Made by a program: the position numbers and the translations under genes. A stretch of DNA of 64,000 nt from JAWWOL01 sp963797535 (GTDB lineage: Bacteria > Actinomycetota > Actinomycetes > JAWWOL01): NCBI GenBank assembly GCA_963797535.1, contig CAWCPQ010000001.1, positions 682,001 to 746,000 on the forward strand, given 5' to 3'. Within the stretch, counting starts at the first letter, position 1, and every line of letters starts with the position of its first letter. Below, piece by piece: positions 28,374 through 37,406 of the stretch. The notes under the pieces were generated by a model. That model did not search any database. It saw only the letters and a list, made by a program, of their open reading frames with translations, and was not told where the DNA came from.

Positions 28374-31300
28374 ATGCTCCTGCTGTCCACCGCCGACACC
28401 GACCTGCTCGCCGCACGGGCCGCTGAGCCCCTGCTGCCGGACGAGCTGCGCCCGCTGCGGATCGCCAACCCGATCGCGCTGACGGATGCCGAGGTTGCTG
28501 ACCTCGTCAACGGAAGCGACGTCGTTCTCGTACGCCTGCTCGGCGGTCGTGGCGCCTGGAGCGACGGCTTCGAAGCCCTCCGCCGAGCCTGTGCGGGCGC
28601 GCGCATCCCGCTGGTAGCGCTGGGCGGCGAGGCTTCGCTGGATGCTGAGCTGACCGGGCTGTCGACGGTGGCGTCGGGTGTGGTGACCCAGTCGGCTGCT
28701 TACCTCGCCGAGGGTGGCCCGGCCAACGTGGCGTCGCTGCTGCGCTTCCTGTCCGACACGCTGCTGCTGACCGGGCATGGTTTCGACCCGCCCATCACGA
28801 CTCCGTTGTACGGGGTTCACGGCGCGCGTGCGTCCGATCCGGCGCGGCCCACCGTGGGCGTCGTGTTCTACCGGGCGCACGAGCTGAGCGGCAACATCGG
28901 CTTCGTCGACGTGCTGTGCGACGGCATCGAGGCCAAGGGTGGCAACGCCCTGCCGGTGTTCGTGCCGTCCCTGCGCCCCGACGCCGACGGTCGGATCGAG
29001 GCGGTCGAGCAGCTTTTGGTGGGCAAGGTCGACGCCCTCGTCATCACCGTGCTGGCCAGCGGCGGCTCGAACGCCGGTGACACCGAGACGTGGGACGCCG
29101 GCGCCCTCGCGGCTCTCAACGTGCCTCTCGTACAAGGACTGTGCCTGACCTCGTCCCGCGAGCAGTGGGCCGACTCCGACGCTGCGATCTCGCCGCTCGA
29201 CGCGGCGATGCAGGTGGCCATCCCGGAGTTCGACGGCCGGCTGATCTCGGTGCCGTTCTCGTTCAAGGAGGCCGGGCCGGACGGGATTCCGGTTTACGTT
29301 GCCGACGCCGAACGGGCCGCGCGCGTTGCCGGCATCGCCACCCGACTGGCCGCTTTGAGGCGAAAGTCCAACGCTGACAAGAAGATTGCGTTGGTCCTGT
29401 CCTCCTACCCGACCAAGCACGCAAGGGTCGGCAACGCGGTCGGCCTGGACACCCCGGCCAGCGCAGTGGTGCTGCTCAAGGCCATGCGGGCCGCGGGCTA
29501 CGACGTCGGCGAGTTCCCCGAGGACTCCGACGAGCTGATCCACACCCTCATCGCTGCAGGCGGGCATGACGTCGAGTGGCTGACCGAGGCCCAGCTCGCC
29601 GGCAACAAGGCACGGGTGCCGCTGACGACCTACACGAGCTGGTTCGCCGAGCTGCCCGAGACGTTGCGCGAGGGAATGCTGTCGACGTGGGGCGAGCCGC
29701 CGGGTGGGCTGTACGTCGACAACGGCGACATCGTGGTCGCCTGCCTGCAGTTCGGCAACGTGGTGCTCGCTATTCAGCCACCCCGCGGTTTCGGTGAGAA
29801 CCCGATCGCGATCTATCACGACCCGGCGCTGCCGCCGAGCCATCACTACCTCGCCGCTTACCGCTGGCTCGAGCACGAGTTCGGCGCCGACGCGGTCGTG
29901 CACCTGGGCAAGCACGGAACGCTGGAATGGCTGCCGGGCAAGGGGCTGGGGCTGTCCGCCGGGTGCGCCCCCGACGCTGTTCTCGGTGACCTGCCGCTGT
30001 TCTACCCTTTCATCGTCAACGACCCCGGCGAGGGCACGCAGGCCAAGCGCCGTGGGCACGCCACGATCGTCGACCACCTGGTGCCGCCGATGGCGCGGGC
30101 GGACACGTACAACGAGCTGGCCAAGCTCGAGCAGCTGCTCGACGAGCACGCCAGCGTCGCGGCGCTCGACCCGGTCAAGCTGCCGGTGATCCGGGCGCAG
30201 ATCTGGGAGCTGGTCACCGCCGCTCAGCTGCACCACGACCTGCACGTCGACGAGGTGCCCGCCCAGGAGGACTTTGACGAGTTCATCCTGCACATCGACG
30301 GATACCTCTGCGAGATCAAGGACGTCCAGATCCGCGACGGGCTGCACATCCTCGGCGGCGCTCCCGAGGGCGAGGCGCTGGTCAACCTCGTGCTCGGGAT
30401 TCTGCGGGCCGAGCAGACCTGGGCCGGCGACGGGGGAGCGGTGCCGGGGCTTCGCCGCGCGCTGACCCGTTTGGTCGGGCTCGACGAGAAGACGCTGCTC
30501 GCCGAGCCGGGAGCCCAGATTGCCGTACCAGCAAGGCTTTCCGCTCTCGCCGACGGTCCGGCGCGCACAGCAGCCGACGCCGTCGACCTGATCGAGGCGG
30601 TCGCCCGCAGGCTGGTCGAGGGTCTGCACGACGCCGGCTGGGACCCGTACAAGGTGCCGGTCGTCGTTGAGGAGATCCTCGGCGACCAGCCGCCTGAAGT
30701 CCTGCAGGTGCTGACGTTTGCCGCCACCGAGGTGGTGCCGCGGCTGGCCAGCACCACCGACGAGATCGACAACCTGCTGCACGGACTGAACGGCGGCTAC
30801 GTCCCGGCCGGTCCGAGCGGCTCGCCGACGCGCGGGCTCGTCGGGGTGCTGCCGACGGGACGCAACTTTTACAGCGTCGACCCCAAGGCGATCCCGTCCC
30901 GGCTGGCCTGGACGGTGGGCGTTGCGCTGGCCGAGTCGTTGATCACGAGGTACCGCGAGGACAACGACGGCGCCTGGCCGCAGTCGGTCGGCCTCGTGGT
31001 CTGGGGCACCTCAGCCATGCGTACGGCCGGTGACGACATCGCGGAGATCCTGTGGCTGCTGGGATGCCGGCCGGTCTGGGACGAGGCGTCTCGTCGGGTC
31101 AGCGGCTTCGAGGTGGTCCCGTACGACGAGCTGCAGCGACCCCGGATCGACGTCACGGTCAGGATCTCCGGATTCTTCCGTGACGCCTTCCCGCACGTGG
31201 TCCAGCTCATCGACGATGCAGTCACGGCCGTTGCCGGTCTCGACGAGCCGGACGAGCGCAACTTCGTCGCAGCGCATGCCAGAGCCGACGCTCGGGACCA

Positions 31301-32045
31301 CGGTGACTGGCGCCGGGCGACCACGCGGGTGTTCGGGTCGAAGCCGGGGGCATACGGCGCCGGCCTGCTGCCGCTGATCGACAGCCGCGACTGGCGCACG
31401 GACAAGGACCTCGCCGAGGTCTACGCCGTGTGGGGCGGCTACGCCTACGGCCGTGGCCTGGACGGACGCGAGGCCCGGACCGACATGGAGGCCGTCTACC
31501 GCAGAGTGGCTGTGGCGGCGAAGAACCAGGACAACCGCGAGCACGACATCGTTGACTCCGACGACTACTTCCAGTACCACGGCGGCATGGTCGCGGCCGT
31601 GCGGGCGCTCACCGGCGAGAGCCCGGCTGCCTATGTCGGCGACTCGGCCACCCCGGACGCGGTCAAGACCCGTACCCTCGCCGAGGAGACCAAGCGGGTG
31701 TTCCGCGCCCGAGTGGTCAACCCGCGCTGGATCGCCGCGATGCAGCGGCACGGCTACAAGGGAGCGTTCGAGATGGCCGCGACGGTGGACTACCTGTTCG
31801 GCTACGACGCCACCGCGGGTGTCGTCGACGACTGGATGTACGAGCGGCTCAGCGCGGAGTACGTGTTCGACGAGACCAACCGCGCGTTCATGGCGAAGTC
31901 CAACCCGTGGGCGCTGCGCGGCATCGCAGAACGCCTGCTCGAGGCTGCCGATCGCGGTTTGTGGGCAGAGCCGGAGGCCGACACCATCGACCGGCTACGC
32001 GCCACCTACCTCGAGCTGGAAGGCGATCTCGAGGGGTCGGACTAG
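28374..32045 (+). CDS. cobN: Cobaltochelatase large subunit
   Basis: A 1223-residue CobN/BchH-type chelatase subunit that inserts cobalt into hydrogenobyrinic acid a,c-diamide in an ATP-driven complex. Family blocks include LLSTADTDLLAARAAEPLLP, YRAHELSGNIGFVDVLCDGI, ALVLSSYPTKHARVGNAVGL, AVVHLGKHGTLEWLPGKG, LPLFYPFIVNDPGEGTQAKR, and LPTGRNFYSVDPKAIPSRLA. It ends normally at EGDLEGSD. The ATG at 28374 lies nine bases after GGAGGAGG. Its ATPase partner is the ChlI-ChlD protein at 35436, under the second riboswitch. The stop overlaps the convergent gene by 4 bp. Confidence 0.96.
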   Translation: MLLLSTADTDLLAARAAEPLLPDELRPLRIANPIALTDAEVADLVNGSDVVLVRLLGGRGAWSDGFEALRRACAGARIPLVALGGEASLDAELTGLSTVASGVVTQSAAYLAEGGPANVASLLRFLSDTLLLTGHGFDPPITTPLYGVHGARASDPARPTVGVVFYRAHELSGNIGFVDVLCDGIEAKGGNALPVFVPSLRPDADGRIEAVEQLLVGKVDALVITVLASGGSNAGDTETWDAGALAALNVPLVQGLCLTSSREQWADSDAAISPLDAAMQVAIPEFDGRLISVPFSFKEAGPDGIPVYVADAERAARVAGIATRLAALRRKSNADKKIALVLSSYPTKHARVGNAVGLDTPASAVVLLKAMRAAGYDVGEFPEDSDELIHTLIAAGGHDVEWLTEAQLAGNKARVPLTTYTSWFAELPETLREGMLSTWGEPPGGLYVDNGDIVVACLQFGNVVLAIQPPRGFGENPIAIYHDPALPPSHHYLAAYRWLEHEFGADAVVHLGKHGTLEWLPGKGLGLSAGCAPDAVLGDLPLFYPFIVNDPGEGTQAKRRGHATIVDHLVPPMARADTYNELAKLEQLLDEHASVAALDPVKLPVIRAQIWELVTAAQLHHDLHVDEVPAQEDFDEFILHIDGYLCEIKDVQIRDGLHILGGAPEGEALVNLVLGILRAEQTWAGDGGAVPGLRRALTRLVGLDEKTLLAEPGAQIAVPARLSALADGPARTAADAVDLIEAVARRLVEGLHDAGWDPYKVPVVVEEILGDQPPEVLQVLTFAATEVVPRLASTTDEIDNLLHGLNGGYVPAGPSGSPTRGLVGVLPTGRNFYSVDPKAIPSRLAWTVGVALAESLITRYREDNDGAWPQSVGLVVWGTSAMRTAGDDIAEILWLLGCRPVWDEASRRVSGFEVVPYDELQRPRIDVTVRISGFFRDAFPHVVQLIDDAVTAVAGLDEPDERNFVAAHARADARDHGDWRRATTRVFGSKPGAYGAGLLPLIDSRDWRTDKDLAEVYAVWGGYAYGRGLDGREARTDMEAVYRRVAVAAKNQDNREHDIVDSDDYFQYHGGMVAAVRALTGESPAAYVGDSATPDAVKTRTLAEETKRVFRARVVNPRWIAAMQRHGYKGAFEMAATVDYLFGYDATAGVVDDWMYERLSAEYVFDETNRAFMAKSNPWALRGIAERLLEAADRGLWAEPEADTIDRLRATYLELEGDLEGSD

Positions 32046-32695
32046 TACCACGGCCCGTCACCGAGGTGCTCGTCCAGCTTGCCGCCCGACGAACAGTCGC
32101 CGCTGCGGTAGTCGTCCGGCATGTTCGGGTAGACGCCGTGCCAGTAGGCGCGGGAGAGGAACTCCGCCTGCTGGGCATTGGCGCCGAGCAGCCTGGCGGT
32201 CTGTGCGTCGCGCTGGACCGCCGCGCATTCTGCCTCGGCCTCGGCCGTGAGGCCGGCCATGTGCATGGACTCGTGGGTGAGGACGTGGACGGCGATCATC
32301 TCGTCCAGCGACGGGTGGGTGCGGCCGCCCTTGAGGTAGCCCGCGAGCAGCTTGCACTGCTCGTGCTTGATCAGCGTCGAGTGTTCGGGCACGCCGTCCG
32401 GCCCCCACTTGACGTACCCCAGCTCCGGTCCGGTATCGACCCACTCAGCCGTGCCGCTCTGGCAGTGAACGGTCGTCTTGACGCCGGCGAGCATGCTCGC
32501 GACCCGGCTCAGCTTGACCTCCTCGTTGTGGTGCCGGACGACTGGCACCAACGCGATGAGACCGAGTACGGGCAGCATCCAGGCCGACCACGGCAACGGG
32601 ACCTTGCGGCCGAGGGAGTCGACCCGGTTCAGCCACCATCGGACGGCGATGACCGCGCCGCCCAGCAGCAAGCCGATCGCGATGAACTTGAGCAT
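32042..32695 (-). CDS. Membrane protein with an HExxH zinc-protease-like motif
   Basis: A 217-residue protein with two N-terminal membrane helices (FIAIGLLLGGAVIAVRWWL and WSAWMLPVLGLIALVPVV) and an outer domain. That domain has HVLTHESMHMAGLTAEAEAEC, i.e. HExxHxxGxxxE, the arrangement of a gluzincin-like zinc site (two His, then Glu). It also has a few Cys and a C-terminal CSSGGKLDEHLGDGPWY. Metalloprotease activity is an inference from the motif. It is convergent with cobN and divergent from the DUF1349 gene, and no B12 role is evident. I do not recognise a named family. Confidence 0.75.
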   Translation of the reverse strand: MLKFIAIGLLLGGAVIAVRWWLNRVDSLGRKVPLPWSAWMLPVLGLIALVPVVRHHNEEVKLSRVASMLAGVKTTVHCQSGTAEWVDTGPELGYVKWGPDGVPEHSTLIKHEQCKLLAGYLKGGRTHPSLDEMIAVHVLTHESMHMAGLTAEAEAECAAVQRDAQTARLLGANAQQAEFLSRAYWHGVYPNMPDDYRSGDCSSGGKLDEHLGDGPWY

Positions 32696-32741
32696 GATCG
32701 ATCTATCGGACGGATGGGCTCGGGACCGTAGGATTCCGGTT

Positions 32742-33338
32742 ATGAGCGCTTTTCAGGTCCCCGGACTGCCGTTCGACGTCACGCTCGAGGGCGACGGGGG
32801 TGGCACCGCCGTCGAACCGGTGCGCGTCGCCGCAGGTCCCCGTACCGACCTGTTCATCGACCCCGGCACCGGCGATGCGACGCTCAGTGCAGTGCGGGTG
32901 ATCGGCGCGCCCGGCGACGGCGATTTCCAGCTCTCGGTACGGGTCGACGTGGCGTTCGGTGCCACCTACGACGCTGGCGCTCTGGTCGTCTGGCGCGACG
33001 ACGAGGCGTGGGCGAAGCTGCTGCTGGAGTACTCGCCCGAGCACCAGCCGATGGTCGTGTCCGTGGTCTGCCACGGCCGGTCCGACGACGCCAACCATGT
33101 CGTGGTGGAGAACACCGAGATCTGGCTGCGCATCTCGCGGATCGGCGACGCGTACGGGTTCCACTACTCCCTCGACGGGCAGCGCTGGGAGCTCGTCAGG
33201 CATCTCACCATCGGGCCCTCGGCCGGGGACCGGGTCGGGCTGCTGGTGCAGTCGCCGATCGGGGACGGCTGCGACGCGGTGTTCCACGACATCAGCTTCA
33301 CCCGTACCCGGTTGGCGGACTTGCGTTCCGGGGTGTAA
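32742..33338 (+). CDS. DUF1349 domain protein (concanavalin-like fold)
   Basis: A 198-residue cytoplasmic protein. The DUF1349 pattern is seen as DLFIDPGTGDATLSAVRVIG and FQLSVRVDVAFGATYDAGAL. VVWRDDEAWAKLLLEYSPEH, ENTEIWLRISRIGDAYGFHY, SLDGQRWELVRHLTI and GLLVQSPIGDGCDAVFHDIS follow. Homologues are beta-sandwich proteins of the regulator/carbohydrate-binding kind, with no proven general role. The ATG at 32742 is used; the upstream frame continues into the divergent promoter. The secreted-protein gene begins 16 bases downstream. Confidence 0.85.
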   Translation: MSAFQVPGLPFDVTLEGDGGGTAVEPVRVAAGPRTDLFIDPGTGDATLSAVRVIGAPGDGDFQLSVRVDVAFGATYDAGALVVWRDDEAWAKLLLEYSPEHQPMVVSVVCHGRSDDANHVVVENTEIWLRISRIGDAYGFHYSLDGQRWELVRHLTIGPSAGDRVGLLVQSPIGDGCDAVFHDISFTRTRLADLRSGV

Positions 33339-33354
33339 CCGCTACAGTCCGCGC

Positions 33355-34344
33355 ATGCGTAAACGGATCTTGTCATTCGGTGCGACCCTCGCGGTGCTGG
33401 CTTCCCTCATGGTGGCGGTGCCTGCCGGGGCGGTGACACCGGCGCCCGTCGTGACGCCGACGCAAGCAAAAGCGATCGTCACTCACTGGGTCGCAACAAT
33501 GAACAAGGCCGAGGCAACGTACGACCGGAAGCTCTTGGCGACCGTCACCAGCGCGGAGACACTGGCGATTATCGACGCACGATTCCGGATCAGTCATCAC
33601 GTCGGTCTGGCACATCGTCCGGGGTACAAGGCAGTGGGCCTTCAGGTGTTCGTGCCACCCCAGACCACGCGTCCTGCCCTGTTTGCCGTGTCATTCCACG
33701 AGCAGAAAAGCGGCAAGGCGCCGACAAAGTTCCTCACGCTGATGGTGTTCAGGCAACCCAGTGCTTCGACTGCTTGGCGCGCGACGAACCTGACCTACAT
33801 TCGGCCGGGCGGGCCGGTGCCGCATTTTGTGGTGGGCAAGGATGGCTACATTCCCGCGCTCAACTCCGCCGCGTTGTCCATCACTCCGAAGTTCCTCAAT
33901 GCCAAGTGGATCGCGCTAGAGGAGACCGCGGTGTTGGGGCACCCTTTGTCATCGCAGTGGGCCCGCACGCCGTTGCTGAACGATCTCGGTAGTGGCTTCG
34001 CGCCGAACGACGCCCGTTCGGTCTTCTACGGCAAGGTAAGCCCGACGGCTTACCCGCCGCTGTGCCTGGCGGCAGTCGGCGGGGCGCTGTGTTTTCTCTC
34101 CTCAGCCGAACTGTTTCGGTCGACGATGCGCGCGCAACCGGTCGCACAGGGCTGGCGCTTCATCCTGAAGACCCCCGAGGACCGCTACGAGTACGGGGGA
34201 ATCGCAGCCGGCAACTACACGCAGCTGAGCGCGAACTACCTCACCGAGGTAGGCGTCTTGCTGCCATCGGCGCACTCAACCCAGAAGTTCCAGCTTCTGA
34301 GCATCTTCGGCGATCCCGTCAGTGGATCGGGAGTGCGCGGCTGA
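33355..34344 (+). CDS. Secreted protein of unknown function
   Basis: A 329-residue exported protein. The signal peptide is MRKRILSFGATLAVLASLMV followed by AVPAGAVTPA with a likely AxA cut near residue 27. The mature region starts with a helical part (TQAKAIVTHWVATMNKAEAT) and continues as a beta-rich domain (VGLQVFVPPQTTRPALFAVS, TKFLTLMVFRQ, STAWRATNLTYIRPGG). Its third positions and residue mix are slightly less GC-biased than those of the cob genes. No domain is recognised. It may be co-transcribed with the DUF1349 gene. Confidence 0.75.
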   Translation: MRKRILSFGATLAVLASLMVAVPAGAVTPAPVVTPTQAKAIVTHWVATMNKAEATYDRKLLATVTSAETLAIIDARFRISHHVGLAHRPGYKAVGLQVFVPPQTTRPALFAVSFHEQKSGKAPTKFLTLMVFRQPSASTAWRATNLTYIRPGGPVPHFVVGKDGYIPALNSAALSITPKFLNAKWIALEETAVLGHPLSSQWARTPLLNDLGSGFAPNDARSVFYGKVSPTAYPPLCLAAVGGALCFLSSAELFRSTMRAQPVAQGWRFILKTPEDRYEYGGIAAGNYTQLSANYLTEVGVLLPSAHSTQKFQLLSIFGDPVSGSGVRG

Positions 34345-34364
34345 CGGCTGTCCGCTTGCGCCAA

Positions 34365-35246
34365 CTACCAGGGCATCGCAATGAACGGTGACGAGTAGGC
34401 CGGGTCGGCGAACGATGGGCCGAGCATCTCCTCGGCCTGCTCGCGGCTGATGGACAGCGAAGCCTCCTCGCCGCGCAGCAGCGCCGGCAGCAGCCGCACG
34501 TCGCCCGGCGTCGGGATGCCGGTGATCTCCGGGAACGACAGCGCCCAGCTCACCGCTGCAGTGATCGGGGTCTCGTCCTCGAACGGCTCGTACCAGGTCG
34601 CGTAGCGCTTCTCGTCGCCCTCGGGCCAGTTGCGCCGGGCGACCGTCTTGATCGTCATCAGTCCGGCGTCCTGGCGCTGCGCCTCGGCGACCAGAGCCCA
34701 GAAGTCCGCGGTGAACGCGGGGTCGCGGGACAGCACCGGGTTCCAGGGCGTGAGGACGGTGGCGAACGGGAACCGCCGCAGCGCTTCGAGGTGCGTGGCG
34801 GGGGCCTCGTGGCCGTGACCGGTGATCCCGACGGCGCCGACCAGCCCTTCCTCCTGCGCCCGCACGGCCGCCCGCAGCGCGCCGTCATCGGCGAAGACCA
34901 GGTCGAGCTCGGCGAGGTCGCCAATCGCGTGCAGCTGGAGCAGGTCGACCCGGTCGGTCCGCAGCCGCTCCAACGACGCGTTGATCTGCGCCCAGGCGGC
35001 GTCGTAGGACCGCTCCCCGGTCTTGGTGGCCAGGAACACCCGGTCCCGGATGTCGGCCATCAGCGGGCCGAGGCGCAGCTCGGCCTCGCCGTAGCTGGCG
35101 GCGACGTCCAGGTGGTTGATCCCCGCGTCGAGGGCCAGCTGGACGGAGGCGTTGGCGGTGTCCTGGTCGACCTCGGCCAGCGCTGCGGCGCCGTAGATCA
35201 GGACGGAGCTCTCGTGGCCGAGACGGCCGAGTCGGCGATATCTCAT
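34365..35246 (-). CDS. Aldo/keto reductase
   Basis: A 293-residue TIM-barrel reductase. Family blocks are RRLGRLGHESSVLIYGAAAL, ALDAGINHLDVAASYGEAEL (Asp and Tyr of the catalytic tetrad), RVFLATKTGERSYD (Lys) and RVDLLQLHAIGD (His). The last region is IPTPGDVRLLPALL, where the NADPH phosphate-binding motif is usually found. The substrate is unknown. The ATG at 35246 opens the first beta strand. It is divergent from the riboswitch-controlled chlID operon, with the second B12 riboswitch in the gap. Confidence 0.9.
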   Translation of the reverse strand: MRYRRLGRLGHESSVLIYGAAALAEVDQDTANASVQLALDAGINHLDVAASYGEAELRLGPLMADIRDRVFLATKTGERSYDAAWAQINASLERLRTDRVDLLQLHAIGDLAELDLVFADDGALRAAVRAQEEGLVGAVGITGHGHEAPATHLEALRRFPFATVLTPWNPVLSRDPAFTADFWALVAEAQRQDAGLMTIKTVARRNWPEGDEKRYATWYEPFEDETPITAAVSWALSFPEITGIPTPGDVRLLPALLRGEEASLSISREQAEEMLGPSFADPAYSSPFIAMPW

Positions 35247-35279
35247 GTTCGCTACAGTAGGCCGCGAGCTCGACAACTT

Positions 35280-35395
35280 CATGACGGATCCTGCAGGAAG
35301 CCGGTGCGAGTCCGGCGCGGTCCCGCCACTGTCACCGGCAGCCACACCCAGTCCCGACTGGGCCGCCGGGAGCCAGAGACTGCCCCGTCGTCCGT
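35280..35395 (+). promoter_or_regulatory. Cobalamin (B12) riboswitch upstream of the chlID-cbiX operon
   Basis: The conserved strings are GCCGGTGCGAGTCCGGCG, GGTCCCGCCACTGTCACCGG (B12 box) and GCCGCCGGGAGCCAGAGAC. Downstream, CGGGG (35402-35406) can pair with CCCCG (35415-35419) just before the GGGAGG ribosome binding site. The same stretch, TCCGTYCTACCCGGGGCG, occurs after the cobN riboswitch. It should repress ten biosynthetic genes when adenosylcobalamin is plentiful. Confidence 0.95.
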
Positions 35396-35435
35396 TCTAC
35401 CCGGGGCGTGGACACCCCGAGGGAGGCAGGCCCGC

Positions 35436-37406
35436 GTGCCGTCGTACCCGTTCACGGCCGTCGTCGGCCTGGATGACCTGCGCCTTTCCCTGCTGATCAA
35501 CGCCGTCTCGCCCGCCGTTGGCGGCGTGCTCGTTCGGGGCGAGAAGGGCACCGCCAAGTCGACCATCGTGCGTGCCCTCGCCGCGCTGCTGCCGCCGGTC
35601 GACGTGGTGGCCGGCTGCCGGTTCTCCTGCGACCCGGCCGACCCCGACCCGCTGTGCCCGGACGGCCCGCACGAGCAGGGGGTCGCTCGGACCACCAGAC
35701 CGGCCCGCCTGGTCGAGCTGCCGGTCGGCGCCTCGGAGGACCGGGTCGCCGGCTCGCTGGACATCGAGCGTGCGCTGACCGAGGGCGTCAAGGCGTTCGA
35801 GCCGGGACTGCTCGCCGCTGCGCACCGCGGCGTGCTCTACGTCGACGAGGTCAACCTGTTGCACGACCACCTGGTCGACCTTCTCCTCGACGCTGCAGCG
35901 CTGGGCACTGCCTACGTCGAGCGCGAGGGGGTCTCCGTACGCCACGCCTCGCGGTTCCTGCTGGTCGGGACGATGAACCCCGAGGAGGGCGAGCTGCGGC
36001 CGCAGCTGCTCGACCGGTTCGGGCTGACGGTCGAGGTGCGGGCGACCCGTGAGCCGGTGGAACGGGCCGAGGTCGTACGCCGGCGGCTGGCGTTCGAGGC
36101 CGACCCGGACGGGTTCGCTGGGCGCTTCGCCGCCGACGAGGCCGCGCTTGCCGCCCGTATCGTCGCAGCTCGCACGCTGCTGCCGTCGGTCATCCTGGGC
36201 GACGACGCACTGCGCGAGATCACGACCGTCTGCGCAGCGTTCGACGTCGACGGACTGCGGGCCGACCTGGTGACCGCGCGGGCTGCGATCGCCCTGGCCG
36301 CATGGGCCGGACGCGACGAGGTCACCACGGACGATGTCCGCCAGGCGGTGCTGCTCGCGCTGCCCCACCGTCGTCGCCGGACCCCGTTCGAGGAGCCGGG
36401 TCTGGACGAGTCCAAGCTTGACGAGGCGCTGAACGAGGCAAAGGCGCAGGGCTCGGCCGAATCCGGCGGCGACGAGCCCGATCCGGATCCCGACGGTCCT
36501 GGTGGCGGCGAGTCGGCCCCCGCTGAGTCCGCGGGCGACAGCGAGCCGGGCCCCGGAGCAGGGGGCACGGGTGCCGAGTCGACGGCCAACGTGGGCGCCA
36601 CGTTTCGCCCGGTGGCGCTGAAGGTCCCCGGCCGCAACCGCGAGACGGGCGTCACCGGCAAGCGAAGCGCAGCTGAGGGCCTCAGCGGCCGGCTGACCGG
36701 TGCCCGCACGCCGCACGGACGCCCCGAGTCGGTCCACCTGATGGCCACGATCCGCGCTGCCGCGCCTCACCAGCAGGAGCGGGGGAGACGGGGCGCACGG
36801 CTCGAGCTGCGGCGCGGCGACCTGCGCGAGGCCGTACGCGAGGGGCGCGAGGGCAACTTGGTCCTGTTCTGCGTCGACGCGTCCGGGTCCATGGCGGCGC
36901 GCCAGCGGATGAGCGCGGTCAAGGGAGCGGTGCTGTCGCTGCTCACCGATGCCTACCAGCGCCGGGACAAGGTCGGGCTGATTGTCTTCCGCGGCCACGA
37001 GGCGACGCTGGTGCTGCACCCGACGTCGAGCGTGGACATGGCGGCCAAGCGGCTGACGGAGCTGCCAACCGGCGGCCGTACCCCGCTGGCCGCCGGGTTG
37101 GCGCGGTCGGCGGAGCTGCTGGCGGTGGAGAGGGTACGGGACCCCCGCCGTCGTCCGCTGCTGGTCGTGGTCACCGACGGCAAGGCCACCAGTGGCGGAG
37201 CATCGCCGGTGGACGCTGCCCGTGCGGCTGCCTCGCGGCTCGCGCACGACCGGGTGGCGTCGGTGGTGGTCGACGCCGAGGACGGGTTTGTCCGGCTGGG
37301 CCTGGCCGCCGACCTGGCCGGCTATCTGGACGCGCCCTGCCTGCGACTCGAAGAGCTGGCGGCCGCTCCCCTCGCCGGCCTGGTCCACGCGCTCAGGGCT
37401 GCCTGA
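35436..37406 (+). CDS. Cobaltochelatase ATPase subunit, ChlI-ChlD fusion
   Basis: A 656-residue fused AAA+/VWA protein. The N-terminal ChlI-like part has Walker A GEKGTAKST, Walker B-like LYVDEVNLL, and LLVGTMNPEEGELRPQLLDR (sensor and Arg finger region). An acidic, Gly/Pro-rich linker (about 325-390) leads to the ChlD-like VWA domain with the MIDAS motif DASGSMAARQ and LTELPTGGRTPLAAG. In actinobacteria this protein replaces CobS and CobT as the motor for CobN. The GTG at 35436 has GGGAGG. The stop overlaps cobO as TGATG. Confidence 0.93.
   Translation: MPSYPFTAVVGLDDLRLSLLINAVSPAVGGVLVRGEKGTAKSTIVRALAALLPPVDVVAGCRFSCDPADPDPLCPDGPHEQGVARTTRPARLVELPVGASEDRVAGSLDIERALTEGVKAFEPGLLAAAHRGVLYVDEVNLLHDHLVDLLLDAAALGTAYVEREGVSVRHASRFLLVGTMNPEEGELRPQLLDRFGLTVEVRATREPVERAEVVRRRLAFEADPDGFAGRFAADEAALAARIVAARTLLPSVILGDDALREITTVCAAFDVDGLRADLVTARAAIALAAWAGRDEVTTDDVRQAVLLALPHRRRRTPFEEPGLDESKLDEALNEAKAQGSAESGGDEPDPDPDGPGGGESAPAESAGDSEPGPGAGGTGAESTANVGATFRPVALKVPGRNRETGVTGKRSAAEGLSGRLTGARTPHGRPESVHLMATIRAAAPHQQERGRRGARLELRRGDLREAVREGREGNLVLFCVDASGSMAARQRMSAVKGAVLSLLTDAYQRRDKVGLIVFRGHEATLVLHPTSSVDMAAKRLTELPTGGRTPLAAGLARSAELLAVERVRDPRRRPLLVVVTDGKATSGGASPVDAARAAASRLAHDRVASVVVDAEDGFVRLGLAADLAGYLDAPCLRLEELAAAPLAGLVHALRAA

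Noticed and set aside
28365..30782. An 805-codon open frame antisense to cobN
   Set aside because: Shadow frame opposite a clear CobN gene, with Gln/His/Arg-rich low-information sequence.
35397..37388. A 663-codon open frame antisense to the ChlI-ChlD gene
   Set aside because: Shadow frame with no recognisable motif.
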